Counted from the first letter of the stretch, positions 28,717 to 42,857 are shown. The stretch: 64,000 nucleotides of DNA from Mesorhizobium sp. B1-1-8 (GCF_006442795.2 NZ_CP083956.1:992001-1056000); one strand, 5' to 3'. Numbers and translations are program-made. Notes: a model not told the origin generated them from the sequence alone.

Positions 28717-30003
28717 TCACGGCCTCACCTGTCCCGACCCGCGCACGCGGTATTTGAACGAGGTCAGCTGCTCGACGCCGACCGGCCCGCGCGCATGCAT
28801 CTTGCCGGTGGCGATACCGATCTCGGCGCCCATGCCGAACTCGCCGCCATCGGCGAACTGCGTCGAGGCGTTGTGCAGCAGGATCGCTGAATCGATCTCG
28901 TTGAAGAATTTTTCGACTGCCTTGGCGTCCTCGGCGATGATCGCCTCGGTGTGATGGGAGGAGAAGGTCTCGATGTGTTCGATCGCACCGGCGACGCCGT
29001 CGACCAGCTTCACCGCGATGATGGCATCGAGGTACTCCGTCACCCAGTCGGCATCGGTCGCCGGGCTGGCATCGGCAAAGGCCTTGATCACGTCGGCGTC
29101 GGCATGGATCTCGCAGCCGGCGCGCTTGAGCGCTTCGAGAATCGGCACCAGATGTGTTCCAGCCACGGCGCGGTCGACCAGCAGCGTCTCGGCCGCGCCG
29201 CACACGCCGGTGCGCCGCATCTTGGCATTGACGGCGATCGCCACCGCCATGTCGAGCTTGGCCGAGCGGTCGACATAGAGATGGCAGATGCCTTCCAGAT
29301 GGGCAAAGACCGGCACCCGCGCCTCGCTCTGCACGCGCCCGACCAGGCTTTTTCCGCCGCGCGGTATGATGACGTCGAGATTGCCGCCGAGACCTTTCAA
29401 CATCTCGCCGACGGCGGCGCGGTCGGCGGTCGGCACCAGCTGGATGGCTTCCTGCGGCAGGCCGGCGGCCTTCAGCCCTTCGACCATGCAGGCATGGACC
29501 GCGGCCGAGGAATTGAGCGAGTCCGAACCGCCGCGCAGGATCACCGGATTGCCCGCCTTCAGGCAAAGCGCGCCGGCATCGGCCGTCACATTCGGCCGGC
29601 TCTCATAGATAACGCCGATGACGCCGAGCGGCGTGCGAACGCGCTCAATGTGGAGCCCATTCGGCCGGTCCCAAGCGGCGATGATGTCGCCGACCGGATC
29701 CTTGAGCGCGGCGATCTCGCTCATGCCGTCGGCCATAGCGCGGATTCTCGCCGGATTGAGTTTCAGCCGGTCCATGAACGACGCGGACAGTCCCGCCTCT
29801 TCGCCGTTAGAGACGTCGATGGCGTTAGCATCGAGGATTTTCTGCTCGTTGCGCAGGATGACGTCGGCCATGCCGATCAACGCGTCGTTCTTGGCTTTGG
29901 TCGAAGCGACGGCCAGCGGTCGGGCGGCAGCGCGGGCGCGGCGACCGATATCGGCCATCAGCGCCACCGTGTCTTCGCCGGATTTTTCATGCAGCTTCAG
30001 CAT
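28717..30003 (-). CDS. proA: Gamma-glutamyl phosphate reductase
   Basis: A 428-residue NADPH-dependent reductase making glutamate semialdehyde for proline synthesis. The catalytic Cys is in [16 protein letters not shown]; other family motifs are [35 protein letters not shown] and the C-terminal [22 protein letters not shown] 30003 is preferred because GGAGG lies six bases upstream; the ATG at 30009 overlaps that site. proB lies directly upstream with only a repeat between. Confidence 0.95.
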   Translation of the reverse strand: MLKLHEKSGEDTVALMADIGRRARAAARPLAVASTKAKNDALIGMADVILRNEQKILDANAIDVSNGEEAGLSASFMDRLKLNPARIRAMADGMSEIAALKDPVGDIIAAWDRPNGLHIERVRTPLGVIGVIYESRPNVTADAGALCLKAGNPVILRGGSDSLNSSAAVHACMVEGLKAAGLPQEAIQLVPTADRAAVGEMLKGLGGNLDVIIPRGGKSLVGRVQSEARVPVFAHLEGICHLYVDRSAKLDMAVAIAVNAKMRRTGVCGAAETLLVDRAVAGTHLVPILEALKRAGCEIHADADVIKAFADASPATDADWVTEYLDAIIAVKLVDGVAGAIEHIETFSSHHTEAIIAEDAKAVEKFFNEIDSAILLHNASTQFADGGEFGMGAEIGIATGKMHARGPVGVEQLTSFKYRVRGSGQVRP

Positions 30004-30060
30004 GGTCATCCTCCGCTCCAGAGCGTTTCTGCGTTCAGGAAACGCCGAACCGCTCTACGT

Positions 30061-30116
30061 CTTTGTTTTACGCAATTCCGAACGGAAAACCGCTTCACAC
30101 TTTTCCTGGAATTGCT

Positions 30117-30120
<4 letters not shown>
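30061..30120 (-). repeat. Family A intergenic repeat, copy 3 (inverted)
   Basis: Read on the minus strand it begins CTAGAGCAATTCCAGGAAAAG and runs to GTAAAACAAAG, matching the copies at 9443, 26276 and 42856. The proB stop codon TAG (30117-30119) is inside its first bases. Confidence 0.85.
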
Positions 30121-33354
<3,234 letters not shown>

Positions 33355-33373
33355 ACTCAACCCCGCGCAGGGA

Positions 33374-33521
33374 GACCCCCTCATCCGGCCGCTGCGCGCC
33401 CACCTTCTCCCCGAGGGGAGAAGAGGTGCGCGCGGGTGTCTCTAACTCCTCTCCCCTCGGGGAGAGGTCGGATTGCCCCGAATTGCCCTTCGCAATTCGG
33501 CTGGCAATCCGGGTGAGGGGG
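33374..33521. repeat. Family D palindromic intergenic element, copy 2
   Basis: GACCCCCTCATCCGGCC at the left mirrors GGCAATCCGGGTGAGGGGGC at the right, with an inner hairpin CTTCTCCCCGAGGGGAGAAG and CTCTCCCCTCGGGGAGAG. Related to 27691-27878. It lies between two convergent genes. Confidence 0.75.
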
Positions 33522-33548
33522 CGCTTCGTCAGCCTTCCGAAGCAGCCG

Positions 33549-34136
33549 TCAAAAATGAATCCAGTTCCTGAGGCTCGTCCAGGTTTTGCGGTCCAGCCGG
33601 TAGCGCTCGACCGGCACCTGGCCGGCGACGATCGAGTTCAGCATGCCCTGGCCGGCATACTGGAAGCCGCATTTGTGGATGACGCGGCGCGAGGCCGGAT
33701 TGATCACCCTGGTCGAGGCATGCAGCACCTGGATCGAGGTCTTCTGGAAGGCGAGGTCGACCAGCGCGTGCGCCGCCTCGGTGGCGTAGCCGCGCTTCCA
33801 ATAGGGCTCGCCGATCCAGTAGCCGAGCTCCAGCCCGCGCTCGGTGGTGTTGAGCCCCGCGCAGCCGACGAAGGTGCCGGTGCCGGCCAAGGTAAGTGCG
33901 AAGACGATGCCGGCGCGCCGCGACCCCGCCATGGCGAGGAAGGCTCGCGCCTCGGCTTCGCCATAGGGATGCGGCATACGGGCCAGCATTTCGGCGACGT
34001 GACGGTTGTCGGCAAGCTCGACCAGCTGTGCGATATCGCTCTCGCGCGGGGGGCGCATGACCAGCCGCTCGGTGGCGAGCACCGGGCAGTCTATCGCGTA
34101 ACTTTCGCTTTCTGTGTCTTCCGCTTCGGCAACCAT
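33549..34136 (-). CDS. GNAT family N-acetyltransferase (RimJ/RimL-like)
   Basis: A 195-residue acetyltransferase. ATERLVMRPPRESDIAQLVEL, the acetyl-CoA site region LGYWIGEPYWKRGYATEAAHALVDLAF and ASTRVINPASRRVIHKCGF are typical of RimJ/RimL-like enzymes that modify protein N-termini or small amines. Start at 34136 because GGAGG lies seven bases upstream; the ATG at 34154 lacks one. It lies just beyond the rpmA terminator and before obgE, a position kept in many rhizobia. The real substrate is unknown. Confidence 0.88.
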   Translation of the reverse strand: MVAEAEDTESESYAIDCPVLATERLVMRPPRESDIAQLVELADNRHVAEMLARMPHPYGEAEARAFLAMAGSRRAGIVFALTLAGTGTFVGCAGLNTTERGLELGYWIGEPYWKRGYATEAAHALVDLAFQKTSIQVLHASTRVINPASRRVIHKCGFQYAGQGMLNSIVAGQVPVERYRLDRKTWTSLRNWIHF

Positions 34137-34159
34137 TTTAGTCCTCCAGGGCATAGGAA

Positions 34160-34195
34160 AAATGAAAAAGGAGAGATGGAAAACCCATCTCTCCT
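34160..34195 (-). terminator. Terminator of the rplU-rpmA operon
   Basis: A perfect 11-base stem (AGGAGAGATGG, arms 34169-34179 and 34185-34195) with a five-base loop. On the minus strand it is followed by TTTTTCATTTTT. It lies 66 bases past rpmA and just before the GNAT start, so the ribosomal protein transcript should end there. Confidence 0.85.
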
Positions 34196-34261
34196 GATCC
34201 TTTTCCTGGCCTGGCCAGACCGGTTCCCGAGATGGGTGCCGGTGTTATGGTGCGGAACCGG

Positions 34262-34531
34262 CTACTCCGCTGCTTTGGTAATCGGGTTCACCGATACGTA
34301 GGTTCGGCCGTTGGCTTTTTTGTTGAAGGTGACTGCGCCGGCTTCAAGCGCAAAAAGGGTGTGGTCCGTGCCCATGCCAACGTTGGTGCCCGGGTGCCAG
34401 GTAGTGCCGCGTTGGCGGATGATGATGTTGCCGGCAAGCACGGCTTCGCCGCCGAACTTCTTCACGCCCAGACGCTTGGAATGCGAGTCGCGACCGTTGC
34501 GCGACGAGCCGCCAGCTTTCTTGTGTGCCAT
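34262..34531 (-). CDS. rpmA: 50S ribosomal protein L27
   Basis: An 89-residue ribosomal protein: [29 protein letters not shown] followed by [24 protein letters not shown] and DHTLFAL. The N-terminal tail reaches the peptidyl transferase centre. No Firmicutes-type cleaved leader is present. It lies 100 bases downstream of rplU. Confidence 0.98.
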   Translation of the reverse strand: MAHKKAGGSSRNGRDSHSKRLGVKKFGGEAVLAGNIIIRQRGTTWHPGTNVGMGTDHTLFALEAGAVTFNKKANGRTYVSVNPITKAAE

Positions 34532-34631
34532 CTAACTAACTCCGATACGCCGCAAGGGCGTTTGAATGGTCTTATGAACGCGTTCGCGTTCCGTTTCAAG
34601 CCCGTACCGGCGACGTTTGTCGCCGATGCGC

Positions 34632-35348
34632 CTACTTCTTCTTCGCCAGTTCCTTGGCCTGCTCGCGCCAATCCTTGATCTGGTCGGCGCTGAACGGCAT
34701 ATGCTCGTCGATCTTGGCGACGTCCTTGTCGGTGAGCTTGGCAAGCTGCGCGAAGGTGACGATGCCCTGCTCGGCGAGGTCCTTGGCCGCGACCGGGCCG
34801 ATGCCCTTGATTACGGTCAGGTCATCCGGCTCGCCCTTCGGCGCCTTGAACAGCGGCGCGGCGGCCGTTTCTGCCTTCGCCTCTTCCTGCGGAGCGGCCT
34901 CTGCCTTGGCTTCCTTCTTGGCCTTGGCCTCCTTCGGCGCAGCCTCGGCCTTCGCCTCGGCGGCGACTTCAGCCTTTGCAGGAGCCTCGGCCCTGGCTTC
35001 CGGCTTGGCGGCGGCCTTCTTCGCCGGCTTGGCGCCGCCCAGCAGGATCTCGGAGATCCGCACGGTGGTCAAAAGCTGGCGGTGGCCGATCTTGCGGCGC
35101 GAATTCTGCCGGCGGCGCTTCTTGAAAGCAATGACGGTGCGGTTCTTTCCTTGTTCGACGACTTCCGCCGTAACCAGGGCGCCATCGACGAACGGCGCGC
35201 CGAAGGTGACGTTCTCGCCCTCGCCATGCGCCAGCACGGTGCCGATCTCGACGATATCGCCGACCTGGGCTTCGACTTTTTCGATCTTCAAGAGATCGTT
35301 GGCGGCGACGCGATACTGCTTGCCGCCCGTTTTGATGACTGCGAACAT
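34632..35348 (-). CDS. rplU: 50S ribosomal protein L21 with C-terminal helix-hairpin-helix extension
   Basis: A 238-residue protein. Residues 1-105 are a standard L21 ([48 protein letters not shown]). Residues 107-168 are a low-complexity Ala/Lys/Glu linker. Residues 174-238 form a helix-hairpin-helix-like domain ([37 protein letters not shown]). Typical bacterial L21 ends near 105, so the protein is more than twice the usual length. ATG 35348 has AAAGG upstream. Long L21 proteins of this kind are known to me in rhizobia; what the extra domain does is not. Confidence 0.95.
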   Translation of the reverse strand: MFAVIKTGGKQYRVAANDLLKIEKVEAQVGDIVEIGTVLAHGEGENVTFGAPFVDGALVTAEVVEQGKNRTVIAFKKRRRQNSRRKIGHRQLLTTVRISEILLGGAKPAKKAAAKPEARAEAPAKAEVAAEAKAEAAPKEAKAKKEAKAEAAPQEEAKAETAAAPLFKAPKGEPDDLTVIKGIGPVAAKDLAEQGIVTFAQLAKLTDKDVAKIDEHMPFSADQIKDWREQAKELAKKK

Positions 35349-35711
35349 TTTTTGCCTTTCGCTGTTCGGTCGGCCTTGATGAGCCGCCTGAGGCGGTTCG
35401 GCCGTCTTTTTGTCAGTCTGCGGGTTCAAAAAACAAGCGGCGCGGAAGACCCCTCCACGCCGAATGCGGGCTGTCCCTAACCGAAGGCTGGGCCAAAGTC
35501 AAGGCAAGCGGCCCGTTGCCGGGACCATTGTTGGCGCACCGACAACGAGGCGGTTCGAGATGTCGGCAGCCGCGGTGCCGGCGAGGGTCAGGCGACCGAA
35601 TTGACACGGCTTTTCCAAGAAGCCGGAAATCGGGCGAATGGGGCCTTGTAACCTGTCCGCCCAGCCGTTATCTAGTGCGCCGCGCCGGCAACGGGCTGAC
35701 CATGACCTCGC
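35349..35711. other. Intergenic region between rplU and tRNA-Ser
   Basis: About 360 bases with no convincing gene. It must hold the rplU promoter and leader on the minus strand and the tRNA promoter on the plus strand. I see no clear terminator, riboswitch or repeat in it. Confidence 0.4.
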
Positions 35712-35801
35712 GGAGAGGTGGCAGAGTGGTCGAATGCACCGCACTCGAAATGCGGCATACTCGCAAGGGTATCGGGGGTTCGAATCCCTCCCTCTCCGCC
35801 A
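35712..35801 (+). tRNA. tRNA-Ser (anticodon CGA)
   Basis: A class II tRNA: acceptor GGAGAGG pairs with CCTCTCC (35791-35797), D-arm GGCAGAGTGGTCGAATGCAC, anticodon stem CCGCA/TGCGG with loop CTCGAAA (anticodon CGA at 35746-35748). It has a long variable arm (TACTCGCAAGGGTA), T-arm GGGGGTTCGAATCCCTC, discriminator G and encoded CCA. It reads UCG codons. Confidence 0.97.
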
Positions 35802-35807
35802 TCGCTC

Positions 35808-36082
35808 AATTTGTACGGCCCGGAGACATAGGTAACAGTTCGTACCTAAGACATGGGTGACAATCTCGTGCCGAACGGATTGTCGATGGTCTGCAAGGTC
35901 CTCTGCTCCAGGTCGACATATCCCAGATCATAATGCATGAAGCTGACGAGCCAAATGCCGTCGTCGACTTCCTTGATTCCGAGCCTCTGACCGGCGAGCA
36001 CGGTCAAGACGTTGATCTTCTTCCTCATCATGCAGATGCGGCCGCAGGCGGTGACCATGGTGTCCTTGTCATGGAAGGGATT
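35808..36082 (-). mobile_element. IS481-type insertion sequence remnant (transposase C-terminus and end)
   Basis: On the minus strand an open frame ending at 35846 matches the C-terminal tail of IS481-family transposases: GRICMMRKKINVLTVLAGQR, LGIKEVDDGIWLVSFMHYDL and IDNPFGTRLSPMS. Beyond the stop, TGTACGGCCCGGAGACATAGG looks like the element's end, only about ten bases from the tRNA-Ser 3' end. The catalytic DDE core and the other end are absent; homology fades near 36082. So this is a dead fragment left by insertion beside the tRNA followed by deletion or replacement. Confidence 0.75.
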
Positions 36083-36094
36083 GCCGCAAGACAC

Positions 36095-36116
36095 GTAACG
36101 CGTTACAGTGACACTG
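36095..36116. promoter_or_regulatory. Tandem palindromes upstream of the MazEF-like pair
   Basis: GTAACGCGTTAC (36095-36106, perfect) abuts CAGTG-A-CACTG (36106-36116). They lie 24 to 45 bases before the antitoxin start, the usual place for toxin-antitoxin autoregulation. Similar GTAACGCGTTAC palindromes precede other type II systems in rhizobia, as far as I recall. Confidence 0.5.
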
Positions 36117-36139
36117 TTGGCGCTACATGGGAGACCGAA

Positions 36140-36358
36140 GTGACTGCAACCGCCGAGCGGATGAGAATGATGCGCGAGCGGCGGCGCGGGCGAGGGCTGC
36201 GGGAATTGCGCCTGGTCGTGCCTGATCCGCGATTGGCGTCTGTCCGAAAGCGCGTTGCCGCCCAAGCAAGCCGTCTTGACCGGCGCCACGAAGACGAAGC
36301 CCTGAGTTGGATCGAAGCCGTTTCGGAATTCGACGAACCCGATCCAAAGGGACGATGA
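36140..36358 (+). CDS. Antitoxin, MazE-like family (DUF3018)
   Basis: A 72-residue basic protein, MTATAERMRMMRERRRGRGL followed by RELRLVVPDPRLASVRKRVAAQASRL, the pattern of DUF3018 antitoxins paired with MazF/PemK toxins; the acidic tail WIEAVSEFDEPDPKGR probably binds the toxin. A GTG start at 36140 with GGGAG seven bases upstream gives the family length. Its stop overlaps the toxin ATG (ATGA), so the two are coupled. Confidence 0.85.
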   Translation: MTATAERMRMMRERRRGRGLRELRLVVPDPRLASVRKRVAAQASRLDRRHEDEALSWIEAVSEFDEPDPKGR

Positions 36359-36684
36359 AACGCGGCGACGTTGTGATCGTCGCGGCGGCTGGCGATTACG
36401 GAAAGCCGCGACCGGCCGTCATTGTGCAGACCGACGCCTTTCCCGAAAACTATCCATCGGTCGTGGTTTGCCAGATGACATCCGACGTCGTCGACGCTCC
36501 GGATTTTCGCATCATGATCGAACCGAGTGAAAAGAATGGTCTGCGCATCCGTTCGCAGATCATGGTCGACAAGCCCGTTACGGTCCGGCGGGAACGGATC
36601 GGACAATTGGTTGGGCACCTGGCCGACGCCGATATCGGGCGTCTCAACATCGCCCTTGCTTTCGTCATGGGGCTCGCGGACTGA
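36355..36684 (+). CDS. Toxin, MazF/PemK family endoribonuclease
   Basis: A 109-residue protein starting MKRGDVVIVAAAGDYGKPRPAVIVQ, the classic MazF/PemK N-terminus. VVVCQMTSDVVDAPDFRIMIEPSEKNGLR follows, then SQIMVDKPVTVRRERIGQLVG. It should cleave mRNA at short motifs unless bound by the upstream antitoxin. The reading frame is intact. It is part of the accessory patch beyond tRNA-Ser. Confidence 0.88.
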   Translation: MKRGDVVIVAAAGDYGKPRPAVIVQTDAFPENYPSVVVCQMTSDVVDAPDFRIMIEPSEKNGLRIRSQIMVDKPVTVRRERIGQLVGHLADADIGRLNIALAFVMGLAD

Positions 36685-36830
36685 TCTCGATTACAGAGCC
36701 ATAGCCTAGACATGGTGCTCATCATCGTCGGTCGTGACCCGCCATCCTGCTTCGCTCTTCGAGCTCCGCAGGATTTGGTGGTTCTCTACAAGAAGCAGGA
36801 TGCGCTCCGAAGGAGGACCTCCTCGAAAAC

Positions 36831-37959
36831 CTATCCCAGCGCCTCCAGACGTTCGATGAAGCGTCCCTTGCCGGCGTGACGCTCCCGGATTGATTGAAAC
36901 CGGAGGCGAAATTCCTCGACCGTGCCATGTTTTTCGGCGAACCCCAAAAGGTCGGAAAGAAGCGCCGCCGCCTTGTCATAGCCGGCGGGATTGCGGCGTC
37001 CGATTTCAGCCTCCACCTCTCCCCAGACACTCTCGCCCCGTCGGAGAATGGCTTCAAGCCGGATTTCTCGCGCCTTCTGGGCCGCCTCCGCTTGTTGTCG
37101 CCGTTGCGCTTCCGCCAGTTCCGCCTCGGCGCGCTCGCGCGCAAGGCGGATTTGATGGGCGCGGGCCTGCAGATCGGCAGCTGCGTGCGGCGCCTGGCGC
37201 CGTCTGGGGTTCCAAACGTGCCCGGACCATGGCCCGCAACTCGGCGGACACATGCGGTTCGCCATTGAAAACCCGCATGAGCAGGCTGGTTTTCTCGGCA
37301 TCGCTCATCGTCGCGACCATCCGCCCGGCCATCTCCTGCAACGCTTCTTCAGGAGCCGTTGCCGCGCCTCGCTCAGCCGCTGCCTGGACGAGATCGCGAT
37401 GGATGCAGAAGAACTCGGCAAACGCTTCGAGCGCGCCGGTCAGCGGCCCGATACCCGGCATCGGCTCCGGCTCGCCGGGCTCGATCTCCCCGGTTTCGAC
37501 AGCCATCAGCCAAAGCAGATAGGACAGCCTGAGGTCGCCCGCGAGCAGGTCGGCCCGAAGCGGCGCCAGGGCCGGCAGCCAACTCGCGTCGTCATCGCCC
37601 CAGTCCTCCAGTTCCAGATCGTCGCGCCAGACGCTCAAAATGATGTTCTCGCCGGCGATCCTGAGCGTGACGTAGTCGGTATCCCCGAGGAAGGCGCCGA
37701 GGCGGTCCCGATCGACCAGCCGGGCCGGCAACCTCATCATCAACCGGCGCGATCCCCAGTTCGCCAGATAGAGGTGAAGGTCGAACCAGCGATCCATGAG
37801 CTCGTCCGGATCGCCGCGGAAATCGCCCCAATCGTAGGAATTGGTGAAGCTGGTGGTAGTGATCCGCGCCCGTGATGACAGACCGCGAAGCACCTGGCGA
37901 TCCGCGTTGCTAAGGGGACGATCGACCGCCTGGAATTCATAGTATTGGTATTCGCTCAT
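36831..37959 (-). pseudogene. Uncharacterised protein, frameshifted
   Basis: From ATG 37959 one frame encodes a conserved-looking protein (MSEYQYYEFQAVDRPLSNAD, ITTTSFTNSYDWGDFRGDPDELMDRWFD, LYLANWGSRRLMMRLPARLV, HRDLVQAAAERG, AEKTSLLMRVFNGEPHVSAEL) of about 260 residues. It then runs into Arg/Gly-rich nonsense. The next frame resumes a coiled-coil tail (LQARAHQIRLARERAEAELA, EEFRLRFQSIRERHAGKGRF) ending at 36831. The switch lies near 37185-37202, inside the palindrome CGGCGCCTGGCGCCG (37188-37202). If joined, the protein is about 375 residues. Function unknown. It diverges, 87 bases apart, from the SEC-C gene at 38047. Confidence 0.75.
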
Positions 37960-38046
37960 CGTCGCTCTCAGGATTGACACTGGTGTGTGGCTGAAGGATC
38001 GATAGCATACCCCCGGGCCGGGGCTCCATCGACGCGACTGGACGTG

Positions 38047-39036
38047 ATGAAAAAAGAAGATTTGGAAAAGCTGTTTTCCGACGACAGCGGCGACTTCGAG
38101 CTGTATCCGATAGACCGCTATCTCCATGCCGTGGCAACCGAACGGCAGGTGCCGGATCTTGCAATCGCGGTCTGTACGATCAGGATAGAAGAATCCGCGC
38201 CTCCGCTGCGCGCGGTACTTGAACGCGCCGCGAACGGACGACCTTTGTCGGACGATGAAGAGTTGCTGCTCTTCAGAGGCGTGCATATCCTCGGCGGCGC
38301 CCGCGACACCCAGGCATGCCAACCTTTGCTGCGTCTGCTGCGCCGTCCCACCGAGGAAACTGGCCGGCTGCTTGGCGACACCATAACCGAAACCTTGTCG
38401 CGCATCATCGTAGGCGTGTTCGACGGCAACGCCGGCCCGCTGTTCGGCGTCATCGCCGACCGCTCCGCCGACGAATTCATCCGCGACGCGGCGTTTGGCG
38501 CGGTGACCTTTTTGACCTGGGAAGGTCGCATCGAGCGCGACCGGACACAGCAGTTCCTAGAACGATTTTACAAGGAGAGGTTGGCCGACGACTGGGACTA
38601 CGCCTGGGTCGGCTGGCTAGAGGCGATCGCTATGCTCGCCCTGCGAGACCTCGTTCCGCTTGTCTACAGCGCTTGGGATGAGGACCGTATCCCCGAAGAT
38701 GCGCTTGAACGCAGTGATTTCGAAAGCGACCTGCGGGAAGCCGAGCAGCAACCCGGCGACATTGGCCGGTTCGATCGCGCCGGTCTGAGTTATATCGAGG
38801 ATGTCCTTGTGGCGCTGGATTGGACCCGCGGCCTTGATGATGACGACGGATTCGATTTTGGCGACGACGATTTCGATCTTGACGAGGACGAGGATGGGCA
38901 AGCCTCACGGCTGGACCTGGCCTTCTCCAGCGTGATACCGGCCACCAACCCTTGGCGCGACATCGGGCGCAACGATCCGTGCCCTTGTGGAAGCGGCAAG
39001 AAATTCAAGAAATGCTGCTTGGCAAACCCGGAATGA
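38047..39036 (+). CDS. DUF1186-like protein with C-terminal SEC-C zinc motif
   Basis: A 329-residue protein. Residues 1-250 are alpha-helical repeats like DUF1186 ([74 protein letters not shown]). A very acidic stretch ([20 protein letters not shown]) and the SEC-C motif follow ([17 protein letters not shown]). SEC-C motifs bind zinc and often mediate contact with the ribosome or SecB. ATG 38047 is preferred over an upstream GTG at 37987. Its function is unknown. Confidence 0.82.
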   Translation: MKKEDLEKLFSDDSGDFELYPIDRYLHAVATERQVPDLAIAVCTIRIEESAPPLRAVLERAANGRPLSDDEELLLFRGVHILGGARDTQACQPLLRLLRRPTEETGRLLGDTITETLSRIIVGVFDGNAGPLFGVIADRSADEFIRDAAFGAVTFLTWEGRIERDRTQQFLERFYKERLADDWDYAWVGWLEAIAMLALRDLVPLVYSAWDEDRIPEDALERSDFESDLREAEQQPGDIGRFDRAGLSYIEDVLVALDWTRGLDDDDGFDFGDDDFDLDEDEDGQASRLDLAFSSVIPATNPWRDIGRNDPCPCGSGKKFKKCCLANPE

Positions 39037-39066
39037 CGGGGTGACGCGTCAAGGAAAAGCCGTTCC

Positions 39067-40931
<1,865 letters not shown>

Positions 40932-40935
<4 letters not shown>

Positions 40936-41933
40936 GGCCACCTCAGTCGCCCGGCCAGGGTCCGCAGCGCCGCGACCGATCTTTGCAGGCGCGTGGTGCC
41001 GGCGGCCTCGCCAAGGTAGAGTTCGGCCAGTGCTATGCCGCCTTCACCGGCAACGGCATAAAGCAGCCAAGTGCGGCCGTCCTCCTCGAAAATCGCCGGA
41101 TCGCGCAACGCGTTCTCCCTGCCTTTTGCCGTACCGCTCCGGCTGCGGCGAACAGGCAGGCCGGCGCCTTCGAAGTCGGTGCCGGGCCGCAGCAGCTCGG
41201 TGCTGCCGCGCACCCTCCAACGTTGCCAGTCTCCCGAAAGATCGATCCTGCCATAGAATATTCGCTCCGGCGCGTCGCCCTTGTTCGTGTAGTAGACCAC
41301 GAGCGAACGCTCGTTTTTCTGTACCGCGACATGCCTGGGCCTCGCGCGCCGCGACCCGGGCAGCACGATCGGCCCCTTGTCGAATCCGGAAAGACCGTCG
41401 CCCGATCGACTGAGTTTTATGCTGCCGGCCCCGAACAGCCCGTACCACCAGCCGTCATGGCGAAAGATGCGCGCATAGGAAGGTCCGAGCGCCTCGGAGC
41501 GGGGCGTGAAATTCAGCCCGTCGACCGAGGTGGCGGCGAAGGTCATCTGTTCCCGGTCATTCAGCGTCGGGCCGTGAAAATACATGACGATGCGCTGATT
41601 TTGCTCGTCGACATGCACATCGGGAGACGCGACGTGGTCCTGGAGGAACGGGCAATCGGCAACCGAGAGCGCGCCGCCGTGATGGATGTGCCACGGGCCC
41701 TCCAACGCATCCGAATACGCAAGCCGGATGTAGGTTCCGGTGTGATGCGCGAAATAGAGATAATATTTCCCGAGCCGGCCCGTCACCCAATCGGGCACCC
41801 TGATCAGCGAAGGGCCGTTTATGTTGATGCCATCCTTGCCGGGCAGCATGTCCGCGCCGATCAGCAGACCGTGCCGCTTCGCGATCAGCCTGACGCGTTC
41901 GTCATCGCCTCTCAAACCCGGTCTCCGCAGCAC
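40932..41933 (-). CDS. Glycoside hydrolase family 43-like five-bladed beta-propeller protein
   Basis: A 333-residue protein without a signal peptide. Repeated Trp/Tyr-rich blades (KYYLYFAHHTGTYIRLAYSD, NQRIVMYFHGP, DGWWYGLFGAGSI, RSLVVYYTNKGDAPERIFYG, LRDPAIFEEDGRTWLLYAVAG) match the GH43/GH32-like propeller superfamily. Catalytic acids cannot be placed with confidence, so it may bind or cleave a glycan. The GTG start at 41933 is uncertain; an ATG at 41849 is an alternative. It is coupled to recQ, and the sulfotransferase gene is about 50 bases upstream. Confidence 0.75.
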
Positions 41934-41984
41934 GCGGACTTCGTTTGCCGCAGCCCGCTCGCCTGTAACGGCTCCCCGCTCATG

Positions 41985-42731
41985 TCATGCGCCGGTCCAG
42001 TCGGGCATATCGTAGCCGAACTCGTCGCAGAAACTCCGCAGCCGGTCGACAAAAGCCGGCGGCAGGCCGCGCAGATAGGCTTGGAATTCTTCGTTGCGCT
42101 CCCATTTTTTCAGCGAGGTCGCCCACATCGGATTGCCGGGATCCTCGCTGAAGCGGATGCGCGACTTGAGGTCCAGCGCCCGCGCGATCCGCCCCTGCAC
42201 GGCATCCGGCGCGCCGATCGTGTCCTCGTAGCGAACATAGACGATTGCACGGTTCGGCTGTGCCTTCCTCAGGCGCAGCAAAGCATCATACTCCGCCAGC
42301 CAGCGCTCGGGCGTGACATGGAACCGGCGCTCGCCCCTGGTCTGCGGATGCGAACTGGTGAGCACGTCGAAGGGATGGCGAATGCAATAGATCAGACTGA
42401 CGGCGGCTGGAAGTCTCTCCAGATGTGCATGACCCCGTTCGGTGCGTTTGACCACAAGATTGGATTCGGGACGGTCCAGCAGGTCCAACTGCGCGTATTT
42501 CGCTTCCTGTCGATGGACGAAAGTGTCTTCGAAACACCCCATCAGACGTTGGGTCAGCGTCGTTCCGCTGCGCGCGCAGCCGGCAATGAATATCTTGTGG
42601 TAGCGCGCCGTGTCCGACTTTATCCAAAGCCGCCACAGCCGCTTCACATCCAACGCAAGGCGCCGGACCTCCCTGATCGGCCGCCTGGCAGCCGCGCGCG
42701 CAAGCGCCTCTGACTTTCGCACAACTTCCAT
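41985..42731 (-). CDS. Sulfotransferase family protein
   Basis: A 248-residue PAPS-dependent sulfotransferase-like enzyme. The 5'-phosphosulfate loop is IFIAGCARSGTTLTQRLM, and the 3'-phosphate region is probably YCIRHPFDVLTSSHPQTRGERR. The N-terminus is basic, with no membrane helix. It should transfer sulfate to a glycan, lipid or small alcohol; the acceptor is unknown. First of three minus-strand genes ending in recQ. Its upstream region is filled by two repeats. Confidence 0.82.
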   Translation of the reverse strand: MEVVRKSEALARAAARRPIREVRRLALDVKRLWRLWIKSDTARYHKIFIAGCARSGTTLTQRLMGCFEDTFVHRQEAKYAQLDLLDRPESNLVVKRTERGHAHLERLPAAVSLIYCIRHPFDVLTSSHPQTRGERRFHVTPERWLAEYDALLRLRKAQPNRAIVYVRYEDTIGAPDAVQGRIARALDLKSRIRFSEDPGNPMWATSLKKWERNEEFQAYLRGLPPAFVDRLRSFCDEFGYDMPDWTGA

Positions 42732-42753
42732 TTTTTTGACGTTTCTCCAGCCG

Positions 42754-42857
42754 CTAGAGCATGTGTCCCGAAAGTGTGCAGCGGTTTCGGGACAAAGACA
42801 TGCTGAAAATCAGACCTAAAGCTGTCGCGTGAATCCTTCTTCACGCGACAGGCTTTA
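42754..42857. repeat. Family B double-hairpin repeat, copy 1
   Basis: GCATGTGTCCCGAAAG...GGTTTCGGGACAAAGACATGC forms one imperfect hairpin, and TGTCGCGTGAATCCTTCTTC with ACGCGACAGG a second. Copies at 43264-43373 and 55352-55455. A family A copy follows directly. Confidence 0.85.

Noticed and set aside
36685..36830. Possible gene remnant after the MazF-like gene
   Set aside because: Contains short GC-rich frames only and a small hairpin-like GAGGACCTCCTC; nothing that can be named.
35712..39036. A full integrative element bounded by a tRNA-Ser att duplication
   Set aside because: By eye I found no second copy of the tRNA 3' end downstream and no integrase gene; only an insertion sequence scar is supported.
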